A stretch of DNA of 46,842 nucleotides, taken from positions 1-46,842 of the forward strand of contig NZ_JWIB01000028.1 in the NCBI RefSeq assembly GCF_000813425.1, written 5' to 3'. Under the pieces are notes generated by a model. The model was not told the origin of the DNA and did no database searches. It saw only the letters and a program-made list of their open reading frames with translations. A program made the translations under genes and the position numbers. The DNA is from Sporosarcina sp. ZBG7A. Its GTDB lineage: Bacteria > Bacillota > Bacilli > Bacillales_A > Planococcaceae. Below, piece after piece: positions 34,453 through 41,800 of the stretch (positions within the stretch are counted from its first letter, which is position 1; each line of letters starts with the position of its first letter).

Positions 34453-34466
34453 ATAATCATGATTAT
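34453..34466. promoter_or_regulatory. Candidate TetR operator (14-bp palindrome)
   Basis: ATAATCATGATTAT is a perfect palindrome, 110 bases upstream of the TetR start and 126 bases before the BCCT start. It is the strongest dyad in the 248-bp divergent region. The operator role is inferred from position. Confidence 0.45.
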
Positions 34467-34591
34467 AAATTAAGAATGAAGAACTCGCAATCTTTTTTGA
34501 CTACACAAATCTTGTTCAATAACAATTGAAATACGTTATTTGAAAGCGTTATCAAAGTTGCGTTTGTGAAACAACAAAAGGGGGTTGAAGG

Positions 34592-36106
34592 ATGCAAAAA
34601 ACGAAATTAGATCCTTTCGTATTTTGGACGTCAATAGTATTCATTTTACTGGCAACTGTGTTGCTAGTAGTCTTTAGAGAAAGTGCTGAACCTGTCCTGG
34701 ATGACGTCATGACGTTCATTACGTTTAAAATGGACTGGGCATTCCAATTTCTCACATTTGGGCTATTTATATTTTTAATATGGTTGGCGTTTAGTAAATT
34801 TGGTCGCATTAAATTAGGGGAGGGAAAACCCGAGTTTTCTAGTTTCAGTTGGGGCGCTATGCTGTTTACCGCTGGAATGGGAACAAGCATTATGTATTGG
34901 GCAATGATTGAACCGATTTCGTACTTTTCAGGTCCGCCGTTTGGAATTGAACCTGGGACCAATGAAGCTGCAGAATGGTCACTTACATATGGATTGTTCC
35001 ATTGGGGTATTTCAGCGTGGTCACTTTATGCATTTCCGACTGTCGTAATTGCGTACTCGTACTTTGTGAAGAAACGTCCATCTCTTAAAATCAGTACTGC
35101 ACTAAGAGGAGCTCTTGGTAAATATGCAGATGGTTGGGTAGCAAAGTTAATCGATGTCCTCGTCATTTGGAGTTTAGTAGGTGGTCTTGGTACTTCTTTA
35201 GGACTTGGTGTTCCAATGGTTTCTGCTGTTGTCGGCTCCATATTTTCCATTGAACCGTCTCTCGGATTGGATGCCGTTATCGTCACACTCATCACTATTA
35301 TCTATTCGGCGAGTGCCTACCTAGGCTTACAAAAAGGGATTAGAAGACTAAGTGATTTGAATATCTACTTAGCAATTGCCCTTGCTCTCTTTGTTTTCAT
35401 CGCAGGACCTACTTCGTTTATACTTACGTATTTCTCGAACAGTTTTGGATTGATGCTTCAAAACTTCACGTTCATGAGTTTTCATACAGATCCGATTTCC
35501 CAAGGCGGATTCCCACAAGGTTGGACTGTGTTCTATTGGGCTTGGTTTGCTGCAACTGCAATGTTCATGGGATTATTCGTCGCCCGGATTTCCAAAGGGC
35601 GCACGTTGCGTGAATTGATCACCCATATGCTATTGTGGGGGTCAATCGGAGGCTGGGTCTATTTCATGGTCTTCGGTGGCTATTCTATGAACTTGCAGTT
35701 ACAAGGAGTTGCCGATATTGCGAAAACACTTTCTGAACAAGGTGGACCAGCAGCTGTCGTCGAAATCCTTCGTTCTCTACCGCTAGATGTACTCGTGTTG
35801 CCATTCTTTGTGATCGTTGGTGTTATTTTCTTATCGACATCGATGGACTCTGCAACGTACATCTTAGCAGCCGTTGCAACGAAAGAATTACAGCCTGGTG
35901 AAGATCCTGCACGTTGGCACCGAATGATTTGGGGCGCTATTCTTGCAGTACTGTCAATCTCGTTGCTACTAGTAGGAGGTCTCCGTGTTATACAAACCTC
36001 GGCAGTCGTAGTAGCAGTTCCAATCTTCATCATCTATATTTTGCTTCTCGTTTCACTCGTAAGATGGTTGCGCGAAGATTTTCCAAATGAAAACCTAAAC
36101 AAATAA
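34592..36106 (+). CDS. BCCT-family transporter with altered substrate cage
   Basis: This is a 504-residue, twelve-helix carrier of the betaine-choline-carnitine family, recognised by the FVARISKGRTLREL loop and overall spacing. The cage helix reads W316-x-W318-F-A-A-T322 where the betaine carrier in this window has WxWWxxW at the same positions. The helix 3 motif is AGMGTSIMYWAMIEP. Two of the four tryptophans are lost, so the substrate is probably not glycine betaine. The ATG follows AAAGGGGGTTGAAGG. It is followed 15 bases later by a serine hydrolase gene; the pair suggests uptake and hydrolysis of one compound. Confidence 0.88.
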   Translation: MQKTKLDPFVFWTSIVFILLATVLLVVFRESAEPVLDDVMTFITFKMDWAFQFLTFGLFIFLIWLAFSKFGRIKLGEGKPEFSSFSWGAMLFTAGMGTSIMYWAMIEPISYFSGPPFGIEPGTNEAAEWSLTYGLFHWGISAWSLYAFPTVVIAYSYFVKKRPSLKISTALRGALGKYADGWVAKLIDVLVIWSLVGGLGTSLGLGVPMVSAVVGSIFSIEPSLGLDAVIVTLITIIYSASAYLGLQKGIRRLSDLNIYLAIALALFVFIAGPTSFILTYFSNSFGLMLQNFTFMSFHTDPISQGGFPQGWTVFYWAWFAATAMFMGLFVARISKGRTLRELITHMLLWGSIGGWVYFMVFGGYSMNLQLQGVADIAKTLSEQGGPAAVVEILRSLPLDVLVLPFFVIVGVIFLSTSMDSATYILAAVATKELQPGEDPARWHRMIWGAILAVLSISLLLVGGLRVIQTSAVVVAVPIFIIYILLLVSLVRWLREDFPNENLNK

Positions 36107-36121
36107 TTGGAGGCATTTCTC

Positions 36122-38167
36122 ATGGTATTTAACGTAAGAGAAACAAATCGTACAATCCGCACGACCTTCCCGAAAAAAACGAAAGAATTATCGAACGTCA
36201 TGATTCCGCTTTCAGACGGAACACAATTGGCTGCACACATTTGGCTGCCGGAAGACGCAGAAACAACACAGGTCCCAGCAGTTCTTGAGTACTTACCCTA
36301 CCGTAAAAACGAATTTACTGCATTGCGTGATTCTCTACGTCATCCATATTTTGCAGGGCACGGATATGCGAGCATAAGGGTCGATATTCGAGGAACTGGA
36401 GATTCAGACGGCATTTTGTATGATGAATACTTGAAGCAAGAACAAGATGATGCATTAGAAGTATTGGATTGGATTGCAAAACAGTCATGGTCAACAGGTA
36501 GTGTTGGGATGATCGGTAAATCATGGGGTGGCTTCAATGGACTCCAAATCGCAGCGCGCCAACATCCAGCACTAAAAGCGATTATCACATTGTGTTCTAC
36601 AGATGATCGCTATGCAGATGACGTCCACTACAAAGGGGGCGCAATGCTTGCCTCAGATATGCTTTGGTGGGCTAGTACAATGTTTGCGTATAATGCACGT
36701 CCGCAATATCCTGAAGTCAGGGGCGAGTCGTGGAGAGAAAATTGGTTGGAGCGCATGGAACTGACTCCTCCATATGCAGAAGAATGGGTGCGTCATCAGC
36801 GCAGAGATGCTTACTGGAAACACGGTTCAGTCATTGAAAATTACGATGATGTAACGATTCCAGTCTTTGCAGTTGGCGGCTGGGCAGATGGTTATACGAA
36901 TGCGATTCCAAGATTATTAACAGGTTTAAAAGGGCCGAAAAAAGGTCTAATCGGTCCGTGGGCACACGAGTATCCTGAAATGGCGGTACCAGGTCCACAA
37001 ATCGGATTCTTACAAGAAGCGGTCCGTTGGTGGGATGAATGGCTAAAAGACGAACGGACAGGCATCATGGATGAGCCGATGGTTCGCGTTTATATGCAAT
37101 ATAGCGTTCCACCACAAACAGAGTATTTATATCGTCCAGGACACTGGGTGGCAGAAGAACAATGGCCACCAGCAAATGTTAAAGAAAAGCAACTGTTCTT
37201 AAATGGAAAAAACTTGAGTGAAACAGCTGACGGGAAAGAAGTAATCATATCTTCCGTTCAACAACACGGATTGTATGCAGGCGTATTCTGTCCATTTGGC
37301 CAGCCAGGGGACCTACCAGCGGATCAGCGAATTGAAAATGGCATGGCAGTAGTGTTCGATGCAGCACCTGTTGAAAAAGACGAACCAATTCTAGGTGAAC
37401 CTGAATTCCGTTGCAGAATTACTTCAGATAAAAAAGCTGCACATTTAGTTGTCCGACTCAATGATGTTGCGCCCGACGGTTCTTCGACGCGTATCACGTG
37501 GGGCGTGTTAAATCTTACACACCGCGATAGCGATGAGAACCCAAGTTATTTAGAACCAGGAAAACCTTACGACGTAACAGTGAAGATGAATGTCATCGGT
37601 CATACGTTGCAAAAAGGTCACCATTGGCAACTTGCGGTGTCACCGAACTATTGGCCACACATTTGGCCATTCCCTGAAGCGGTTACCTTCACAGTTGAAA
37701 CTGGAGAAGAAACATCACTAGTCTTGCCACTTAGAAATCCGACAGATCTGGATAAGACGTTAAAACCTTTTGCTCAAGCGGAAACAGCGGAAGTACTAGA
37801 GAAGGACATTTTGCGTGAAGCAGGTCGTACACGAGAAGTGAAGCAAGATGCAGCAACCGGAGTCTGGACATTAGATGACTTTTCAGATGAAGGCAAGCGA
37901 AAATTGCATAGCAATGGACTCGAATACGGAAGCACCAATCGAAATGTCTATACCATAAGAGAAAATGATCCACTCAGTGCGCGCGTAGAATGCGATTGGA
38001 CGTTAAGTGTCGGTAAAGACGAGTGGCAGACGTACTTGGAAACAAAGAGTACGATGACTGCGGACGAAACTCATTACTACCTCATGAACGAATTGAAAGC
38101 ATGGGAAAATGAAAAGGAAGTGTTCCACAAGAAGTGGGAAGAAAAAATAGAACGCGATTTCACTTAA
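36122..38167 (+). CDS. CocE/NonD-family serine hydrolase
   Basis: This 681-residue hydrolase has an alpha/beta core plus C-terminal jelly-roll (X-Pro dipeptidyl-peptidase C-terminal) domain. Nucleophile S134 lies in GMIGKSWGGF; the probable acid D256 is in GGWADGYTNA and H282 in GPWAHEYPE. The oxyanion-side motif YLPYRKNE is at 57-64. The family cleaves esters (cocaine esterase), beta-lactams or N-terminal X-Pro peptides. ATG 36122 follows TTGGAGGC. It is co-transcribed with the atypical BCCT carrier and probably under the TetR regulator. No signal peptide, so it acts in the cytoplasm. Confidence 0.88.
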   Translation: MVFNVRETNRTIRTTFPKKTKELSNVMIPLSDGTQLAAHIWLPEDAETTQVPAVLEYLPYRKNEFTALRDSLRHPYFAGHGYASIRVDIRGTGDSDGILYDEYLKQEQDDALEVLDWIAKQSWSTGSVGMIGKSWGGFNGLQIAARQHPALKAIITLCSTDDRYADDVHYKGGAMLASDMLWWASTMFAYNARPQYPEVRGESWRENWLERMELTPPYAEEWVRHQRRDAYWKHGSVIENYDDVTIPVFAVGGWADGYTNAIPRLLTGLKGPKKGLIGPWAHEYPEMAVPGPQIGFLQEAVRWWDEWLKDERTGIMDEPMVRVYMQYSVPPQTEYLYRPGHWVAEEQWPPANVKEKQLFLNGKNLSETADGKEVIISSVQQHGLYAGVFCPFGQPGDLPADQRIENGMAVVFDAAPVEKDEPILGEPEFRCRITSDKKAAHLVVRLNDVAPDGSSTRITWGVLNLTHRDSDENPSYLEPGKPYDVTVKMNVIGHTLQKGHHWQLAVSPNYWPHIWPFPEAVTFTVETGEETSLVLPLRNPTDLDKTLKPFAQAETAEVLEKDILREAGRTREVKQDAATGVWTLDDFSDEGKRKLHSNGLEYGSTNRNVYTIRENDPLSARVECDWTLSVGKDEWQTYLETKSTMTADETHYYLMNELKAWENEKEVFHKKWEEKIERDFT

Positions 38168-38198
38168 TGTAACATTCGCGTAAAATCGTATTACCAAG

Positions 38199-38251
38199 GA
38201 AGCTGTAGAGGAATTCAGTGAAAACTGTTTGCCTCTGCAGCTTCTTTTTTT
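38199..38251 (+). terminator. Rho-independent terminator
   Basis: GAAGCTGTAGAGG and CCTCTGCAGCTTC form a 13-bp stem with a 20-base loop, followed by seven T's. It ends the BCCT-CocE operon. Confidence 0.85.
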
Positions 38252-38310
38252 GATGGATGGGTTGTTATAGCGAATAATCGAAAGGGGAATCTTGAGAATA
38301 AGTAAATAAT

Positions 38311-38491
38311 GCTCTTAGAGCTCCATATGTGCTCATAAATCATGAAAAATGCTCATAAATTCCAAGATATGCTCATAAATTTAAAAATCTGATCATAACT
38401 CCTGAAAAGTGATCATAAATCCAAAAAAGTGCTCATAACTCCTGAAAAGTGATCATAAATCACCATAAATCGCTCATAAAGTCCCGCGGTC
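38311..38491. repeat. Tandem array of 20-bp units
   Basis: There are nine contiguous units of 20 bases (one of 21). Each begins G(C/A)TCATAA(A/C)T, with a variable second half often CCTGAAAAGT; the first unit is more diverged (GCTCTTAGAGCTCC). There are no unique spacers, so it is not CRISPR. A shortened version is present at 44025-44120. Between 38534 and 38712 I see only a small inverted repeat (CTAATGT...ACATTAG, 38609-38631) that may end the ispA transcript. Confidence 0.85.
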
Positions 38492-38712
38492 ATAGCATCA
38501 GGTACATCCAAATTATTATATCGCGACCAATGTTGAAAATTACTCCTTATTTAAAAGACGAGAGCCCAAGACCCATGTTTTTAAGAATCTCATCAGAAAA
38601 GTAAACAACTAATGTTTCCTTTCCACATTAGCTGGATTATTCACTCATAATAGGACACCTTTTTGTAATTATAGATGTCTGAAAAAAGCTAGTGAACCGC
38701 AATTTGTTCAAA

Positions 38713-39678
38713 TCATTGTGAACTCAAAACCACAGCTTTACTTTCTCGCTCAAGTATACCTGTCAAATGTTCAAGCACCGTCAAGTAAACGAGCCCATTC
38801 CCTTCAATCTTTTGTGAGAAACCTAGTGGAACGGTCCTTTTTATTAGCTGGGCATAAAGCTCTGGCTCTGTAAGTTCTCTACCGAAACTGTTGTTGACCA
38901 ACCCTTTGATGAGGGCAAGAGCTCCAGAGACATGTGGGGCAGCCATTGAAGTTCCGCTTAATGTTGCAAATTCCCCGTTTAAATACGTAGAAAGAATTTC
39001 TTCACCCGGAGCAACTAGATCGACTTCATTATGAGAGTTGGAAAAATCGGAAGGTCTTCTTTCAAGATTAATAGCACCTACACAAATGACTTCGTTATAA
39101 CAGCCAGGATAGGCGAATTCATCGGTTGAATCGTCGCTATCGCCTTCATTTCCAGCTGCACAAACTACGAGTATATTATTAGCAACCGCTTTTTTTACCG
39201 CTTCATGAAGTTCAGGCAAATCAGTTGGACCACCTAGCGACATGGAAATTATATCCACTTTTTGTTCAATGGCATAGTTGATACCATTGATAATCCACTC
39301 ATATTGCCCGGATCCTTTTTTATTCAATACCTTTATAATAAGCAGACTTGCTTCAGGAGCTACTCCGACAACGCCCTCATCGTTCTCCTGTGCGGAAATC
39401 GTTCCAGCTACATGAGTGCCATGACCGTTGTAATCGAGGAAAATGTCGGGATTACTTCCATCATCGTCCGTAAAGTTCCGACCGCCTATAATTTGATCTT
39501 GTAAATCAGGGTGTCTACTATCGCATCCTGTATCCAGTATAGCAACCGTAATGCCATTTCCTTTTGTTTCCTTCCAAATTGCGGGTGCTTGAATTAATTT
39601 CACACCAGGTGGAACTTCATTGGCCTCTGTCATTTGAATAATCACTTCGAATGGAATTACATGAGCAAAATTCTTCAT
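38713..39678 (-). CDS. Intracellular subtilisin-like serine protease (IspA-like)
   Basis: This is a 321-residue S8 protease with no signal peptide. ATG 39678 is chosen because the AGGAGG just upstream lies inside the longer frame. The triad is complete: D49 (AILDTGC), H86 (NGHGTHVAG) and S244 (SGTSMAAPHV), with oxyanion N177 (AAGNEG). The short N-terminal extension before VPPGVKLIQAPAIW matches the inhibitory propeptide of Bacillus ISPs. It degrades cytoplasmic proteins late in growth in related species. Here it lies in an AT-rich island, beside a second, ruined copy. Confidence 0.92.
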   Translation of the reverse strand: MKNFAHVIPFEVIIQMTEANEVPPGVKLIQAPAIWKETKGNGITVAILDTGCDSRHPDLQDQIIGGRNFTDDDGSNPDIFLDYNGHGTHVAGTISAQENDEGVVGVAPEASLLIIKVLNKKGSGQYEWIINGINYAIEQKVDIISMSLGGPTDLPELHEAVKKAVANNILVVCAAGNEGDSDDSTDEFAYPGCYNEVICVGAINLERRPSDFSNSHNEVDLVAPGEEILSTYLNGEFATLSGTSMAAPHVSGALALIKGLVNNSFGRELTEPELYAQLIKRTVPLGFSQKIEGNGLVYLTVLEHLTGILERESKAVVLSSQ

Positions 39679-40118
39679 TTTTTCCCTCCTCATTGGATTA
39701 TCTGAAATTTGGTTAAAAAGGAACTCCTTAGCATATAGTCACTGATATAGAGGAATTACTAATTTAGTTGTTTCTATTAATAGTGTTTCTACAAACTAAA
39801 ACTGAACACTACCAATATATTGAATTGAAATGAATCTTTTATTTCTTGGAGCAATGACTGAGAAAATAGAAGTCTAGATAGACCCATACATCCGGCGAAA
39901 TATATTGCACATCCGTCGGCAATTCATCATATTATAAAAAATAAAACATAGAATAAATGAGGACTGGGCGGTTGAGCACTCAGTCCTACACTATTAAACT
40001 GTGAAACAAAAGCATGACAAATCTTTAAGCACTGTACAACGATGTAAATGGTTGGAAAAAAAGCATTTGACCGAGAAGAAAGAAGTAATTGTCCACACTT
40101 CTGCCGATGGGGGGGCGG
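39679..40118. other. AT-rich intergenic stretch
   Basis: I see no gene here. An inverted repeat AGGACTG...CAGTCCT (about 39960-39987) followed on the minus strand by an AT-rich tail may end the toxin mRNA. The right part (from about 40030) belongs to the duplicated toxin unit. Confidence 0.4.
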
Positions 40119-40226
40119 TTACTCCTTTCGCGATAAAAAAAAGATAGCAGACAACGACACCGACATAAAAGCAATCCATCCACCAGATAATGATAGAAGT
40201 AAGCTTAGTATTTCGTATGTTGTCAT
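40119..40226 (-). CDS. Holin-like type I toxin (35 aa)
   Basis: A 36-codon frame starts at ATG 40226, six bases after GGGAGGTGA. The product is MTTYEILSLLLSLSGGWIAF followed by MSVSLSAIFFLSRKE. A short polar start MTTYE, one long hydrophobic helix and a charged end are the marks of the Firmicutes holin-like/Fst-TxpA type of type I toxins, normally silenced by an antisense RNA over the 3' end. Downstream (minus strand) is the CCGCCCCCCC block often seen after such genes. I cannot place the antitoxin RNA. A dead copy lies 1.04 kb away. Confidence 0.7.
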   Translation of the reverse strand: MTTYEILSLLLSLSGGWIAFMSVSLSAIFFLSRKE

Positions 40227-40311
40227 TGGTTTTCACCTCCCTTACTTTGGAAGTGCCCAACAAGCGGTCCTGCATTCTTCGTAAATGGACTTAAATCTAG
40301 ATGCAGTTGCT

Positions 40312-40340
40312 GTAGGGGGAAGTTATATAGTTCCCCCTAC
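40312..40340. repeat. Perfect hairpin
   Basis: GTAGGGGGAA and TTCCCCCTAC flank nine bases. There is no T tract. It lies 86 bases upstream (5' side) of the toxin gene. The role is unknown. Confidence 0.5.
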
Positions 40341-40500
40341 TATTATGTATATGTACAATCAGTATTTATATGCTTAATATTTATAGAAAATCACGGGGAC
40401 TAGCCTTCCTGTTTAGTTGAGGGAAGGTACATCTCGTTTTTTTATTGTCTTCGATTAGTTCATTGATGTTATTTGAACGATATAAAGACAACATTCACTT

Positions 40501-40578
40501 TATATTCAATACGTTTACAATAAATAATCTTGCTTCAGGAGTTAATCCAATTACGCCCTTATCGATCTGTTGCACATC
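40501..40578 (-). pseudogene. Fragment of a second ispA-like gene
   Basis: The minus strand reads DVQQIDKGVIGLTPEARLFI then VNVLNI, which aligns with SAQENDEGVVGVAPEASLLI then IKVLNK of the intact IspA-like protein (residues about 95-119). The DNA is also clearly similar to 39322-39400. The rest of the gene is gone. Its position, between the intact toxin and the dead toxin, fits a decayed tandem duplication of an ispA-toxin unit. Confidence 0.7.
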
Positions 40579-41076
40579 AAGAACTTCATAAAATTTTATT
40601 CTAAACCCACTATAAACCAAGGATAATACTGGTATATCTTCATGTGAATTATACCACAGTCTGATTATTCAGTCTAATTAAATAATGGGTATAATGAATA
40701 ATTGATTCTGGAGACTTATTAAAAAGGTATAATATATAGAACGTAATCACTAGTATAACTGTGATAAAAAATAAATTTATCAAGTTGTAGTCCAAATTGC
40801 ATATTAAAAATAATGTCGTTTATCTATAAAGTCGTCTTAAATTTAGAAAACGTTATATGATACAAAAGAATTAATTCAAGATTAATCTCAAAATCAATGT
40901 CTAAGACTGAAGATATTTAGGTCAACAATTGCATGTAGGCGTGAGATATTTTACTCCTTCTGGTTATTTTCCGTATATAAAAACAAGACTCCGTATTTAA
41001 AATAAATAAGTGTTTGAAAAATCAGTCCCAGAATGATAGAATAATAGATGCATTACTGGTCAATATTACTTATCGT

Positions 41077-41096
41077 CCAACTATGTAAATAGTTGG
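41077..41096. repeat. Hairpin conserved in both toxin units
   Basis: CCAACTAT and ATAGTTGG flank GTAA. The first toxin unit has the same hairpin in weaker form at about 40038-40057. It may belong to the toxin mRNA 3' end or its antisense RNA. 40600-41070 is AT-rich with no recognisable gene. Confidence 0.45.
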
Positions 41097-41159
41097 ATAA
41101 AGTGCATTTGGCCGAAAAAGAAAAAGTAATTGTCCACTTGTCTGCCGATGGGGGGGCGG

Positions 41160-41266
41160 TTACTTTTTTCTTGTTAAGAAAAGATGGATGACAACGCCCC
41201 CATCATAAAAGCAATCCATCCACCGGAAAGTAATAGAAATTAGCTTATTACTTCGTATGTTGTCTT
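41160..41266 (-). pseudogene. Decayed second copy of the holin-like toxin
   Basis: This aligns base for base with the toxin at 40119-40226, but the start ATG is AAG and codon 9 is TAA. The remaining frame, LLLSGGWIAFMMGALSSIF, is still recognisable. The flanking GGGGGGGCGGTTACT and GCAATCCATCCACC blocks are conserved between the copies. The SD is damaged too (GAGGCGAAA). The gene is dead. Confidence 0.8.
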
Positions 41267-41429
41267 TGCTTTTCGCCTCTTTTCTTTTGGGAGTGTTTAA
41301 AAGCCTTTCATAACTTCACCTCAACTAAATCGAAATAATGATGCATTTTTAGTAAACTGGAAAATTATGGAGAAGCAGTTTTCATAAATTATGAAGTGAA
41401 TATCCAAATCATATAGGGAAGCAAAAATA

Positions 41430-41467
41430 AAAACGTTTTGGACATAAAAGTGTCCGAACGTTTTTTT
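41430..41467 (+). terminator. Rho-independent terminator
   Basis: AAAACGTTTTGGACA and TGTCCGAACGTTTT form a stem with a 6-base loop and a 7-T tail. No gene directly upstream on this strand is visible; it may end an antisense or remnant transcript. Confidence 0.75.
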
Positions 41468-41666
41468 GAATGTCTTAAACCAATAACCTTAAAATGTTTA
41501 CCCCTCTATATCACTCATACGGTCCACATAAAGGTAATGAAAAAGGTTTCGAATGGATAAAGTAAAATAATGGTTTATTATTGGTTCGAAAATCTTTTAA
41601 TATCCACTGAAAAGGTAACTAGAGAATAAAAAGTAGAAATGTTAGAATATTTACAATAGTTGAATA

Positions 41667-41721
41667 CCCTATAATTAGGGAATATGAATACAAGTATAAA
41701 TTTAGAGTAAGCGCCTTACTC
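41667..41721 (+). promoter_or_regulatory. Dyads upstream of the protease-nuclease gene
   Basis: CCCTATAATTAGGG (41667-41680) is an inverted repeat that contains a TATAAT (41670-41675) and so could be an operator over the -10. GAGTAAGCGCCTTACTC (41705-41721) is a perfect 7-bp hairpin with a 3-base loop in the presumed leader. A -35 is not clear: TTTACA at 41650 is only 14 bases away. 41480-41650 shows nothing else. Confidence 0.4.
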
Positions 41722-41800
41722 AGGGAAGCCAAAACAGAGTCAAAATAAATCTTCACTTCAACCTGTATTGCTTGATCTAATAATTTAGGGAGGGGAAAAC

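Larger units (their letters stand above)
38047..38533 (+). repeat. Segmental duplication, left copy
   Basis: This is the last 40 codons of the CocE-like gene plus its terminator, the 20-bp tandem repeat array and a short tail. It is repeated in decayed form at 43756-44166. The two copies bracket the island with the IspA-like protease, the toxins and the protease-nuclease fusion. Confidence 0.85.

Noticed and set aside
38311..38491. CRISPR-like repeat array
   Set aside because: The 20-bp units are contiguous with no unique spacers of constant length, and there are no cas genes.
40060..40100. Antitoxin RNA promoter on the plus strand (TTGACC at 40068)
   Set aside because: There is a -35-like hexamer, but no -10 at the right distance; the antitoxin cannot be placed from sequence alone.
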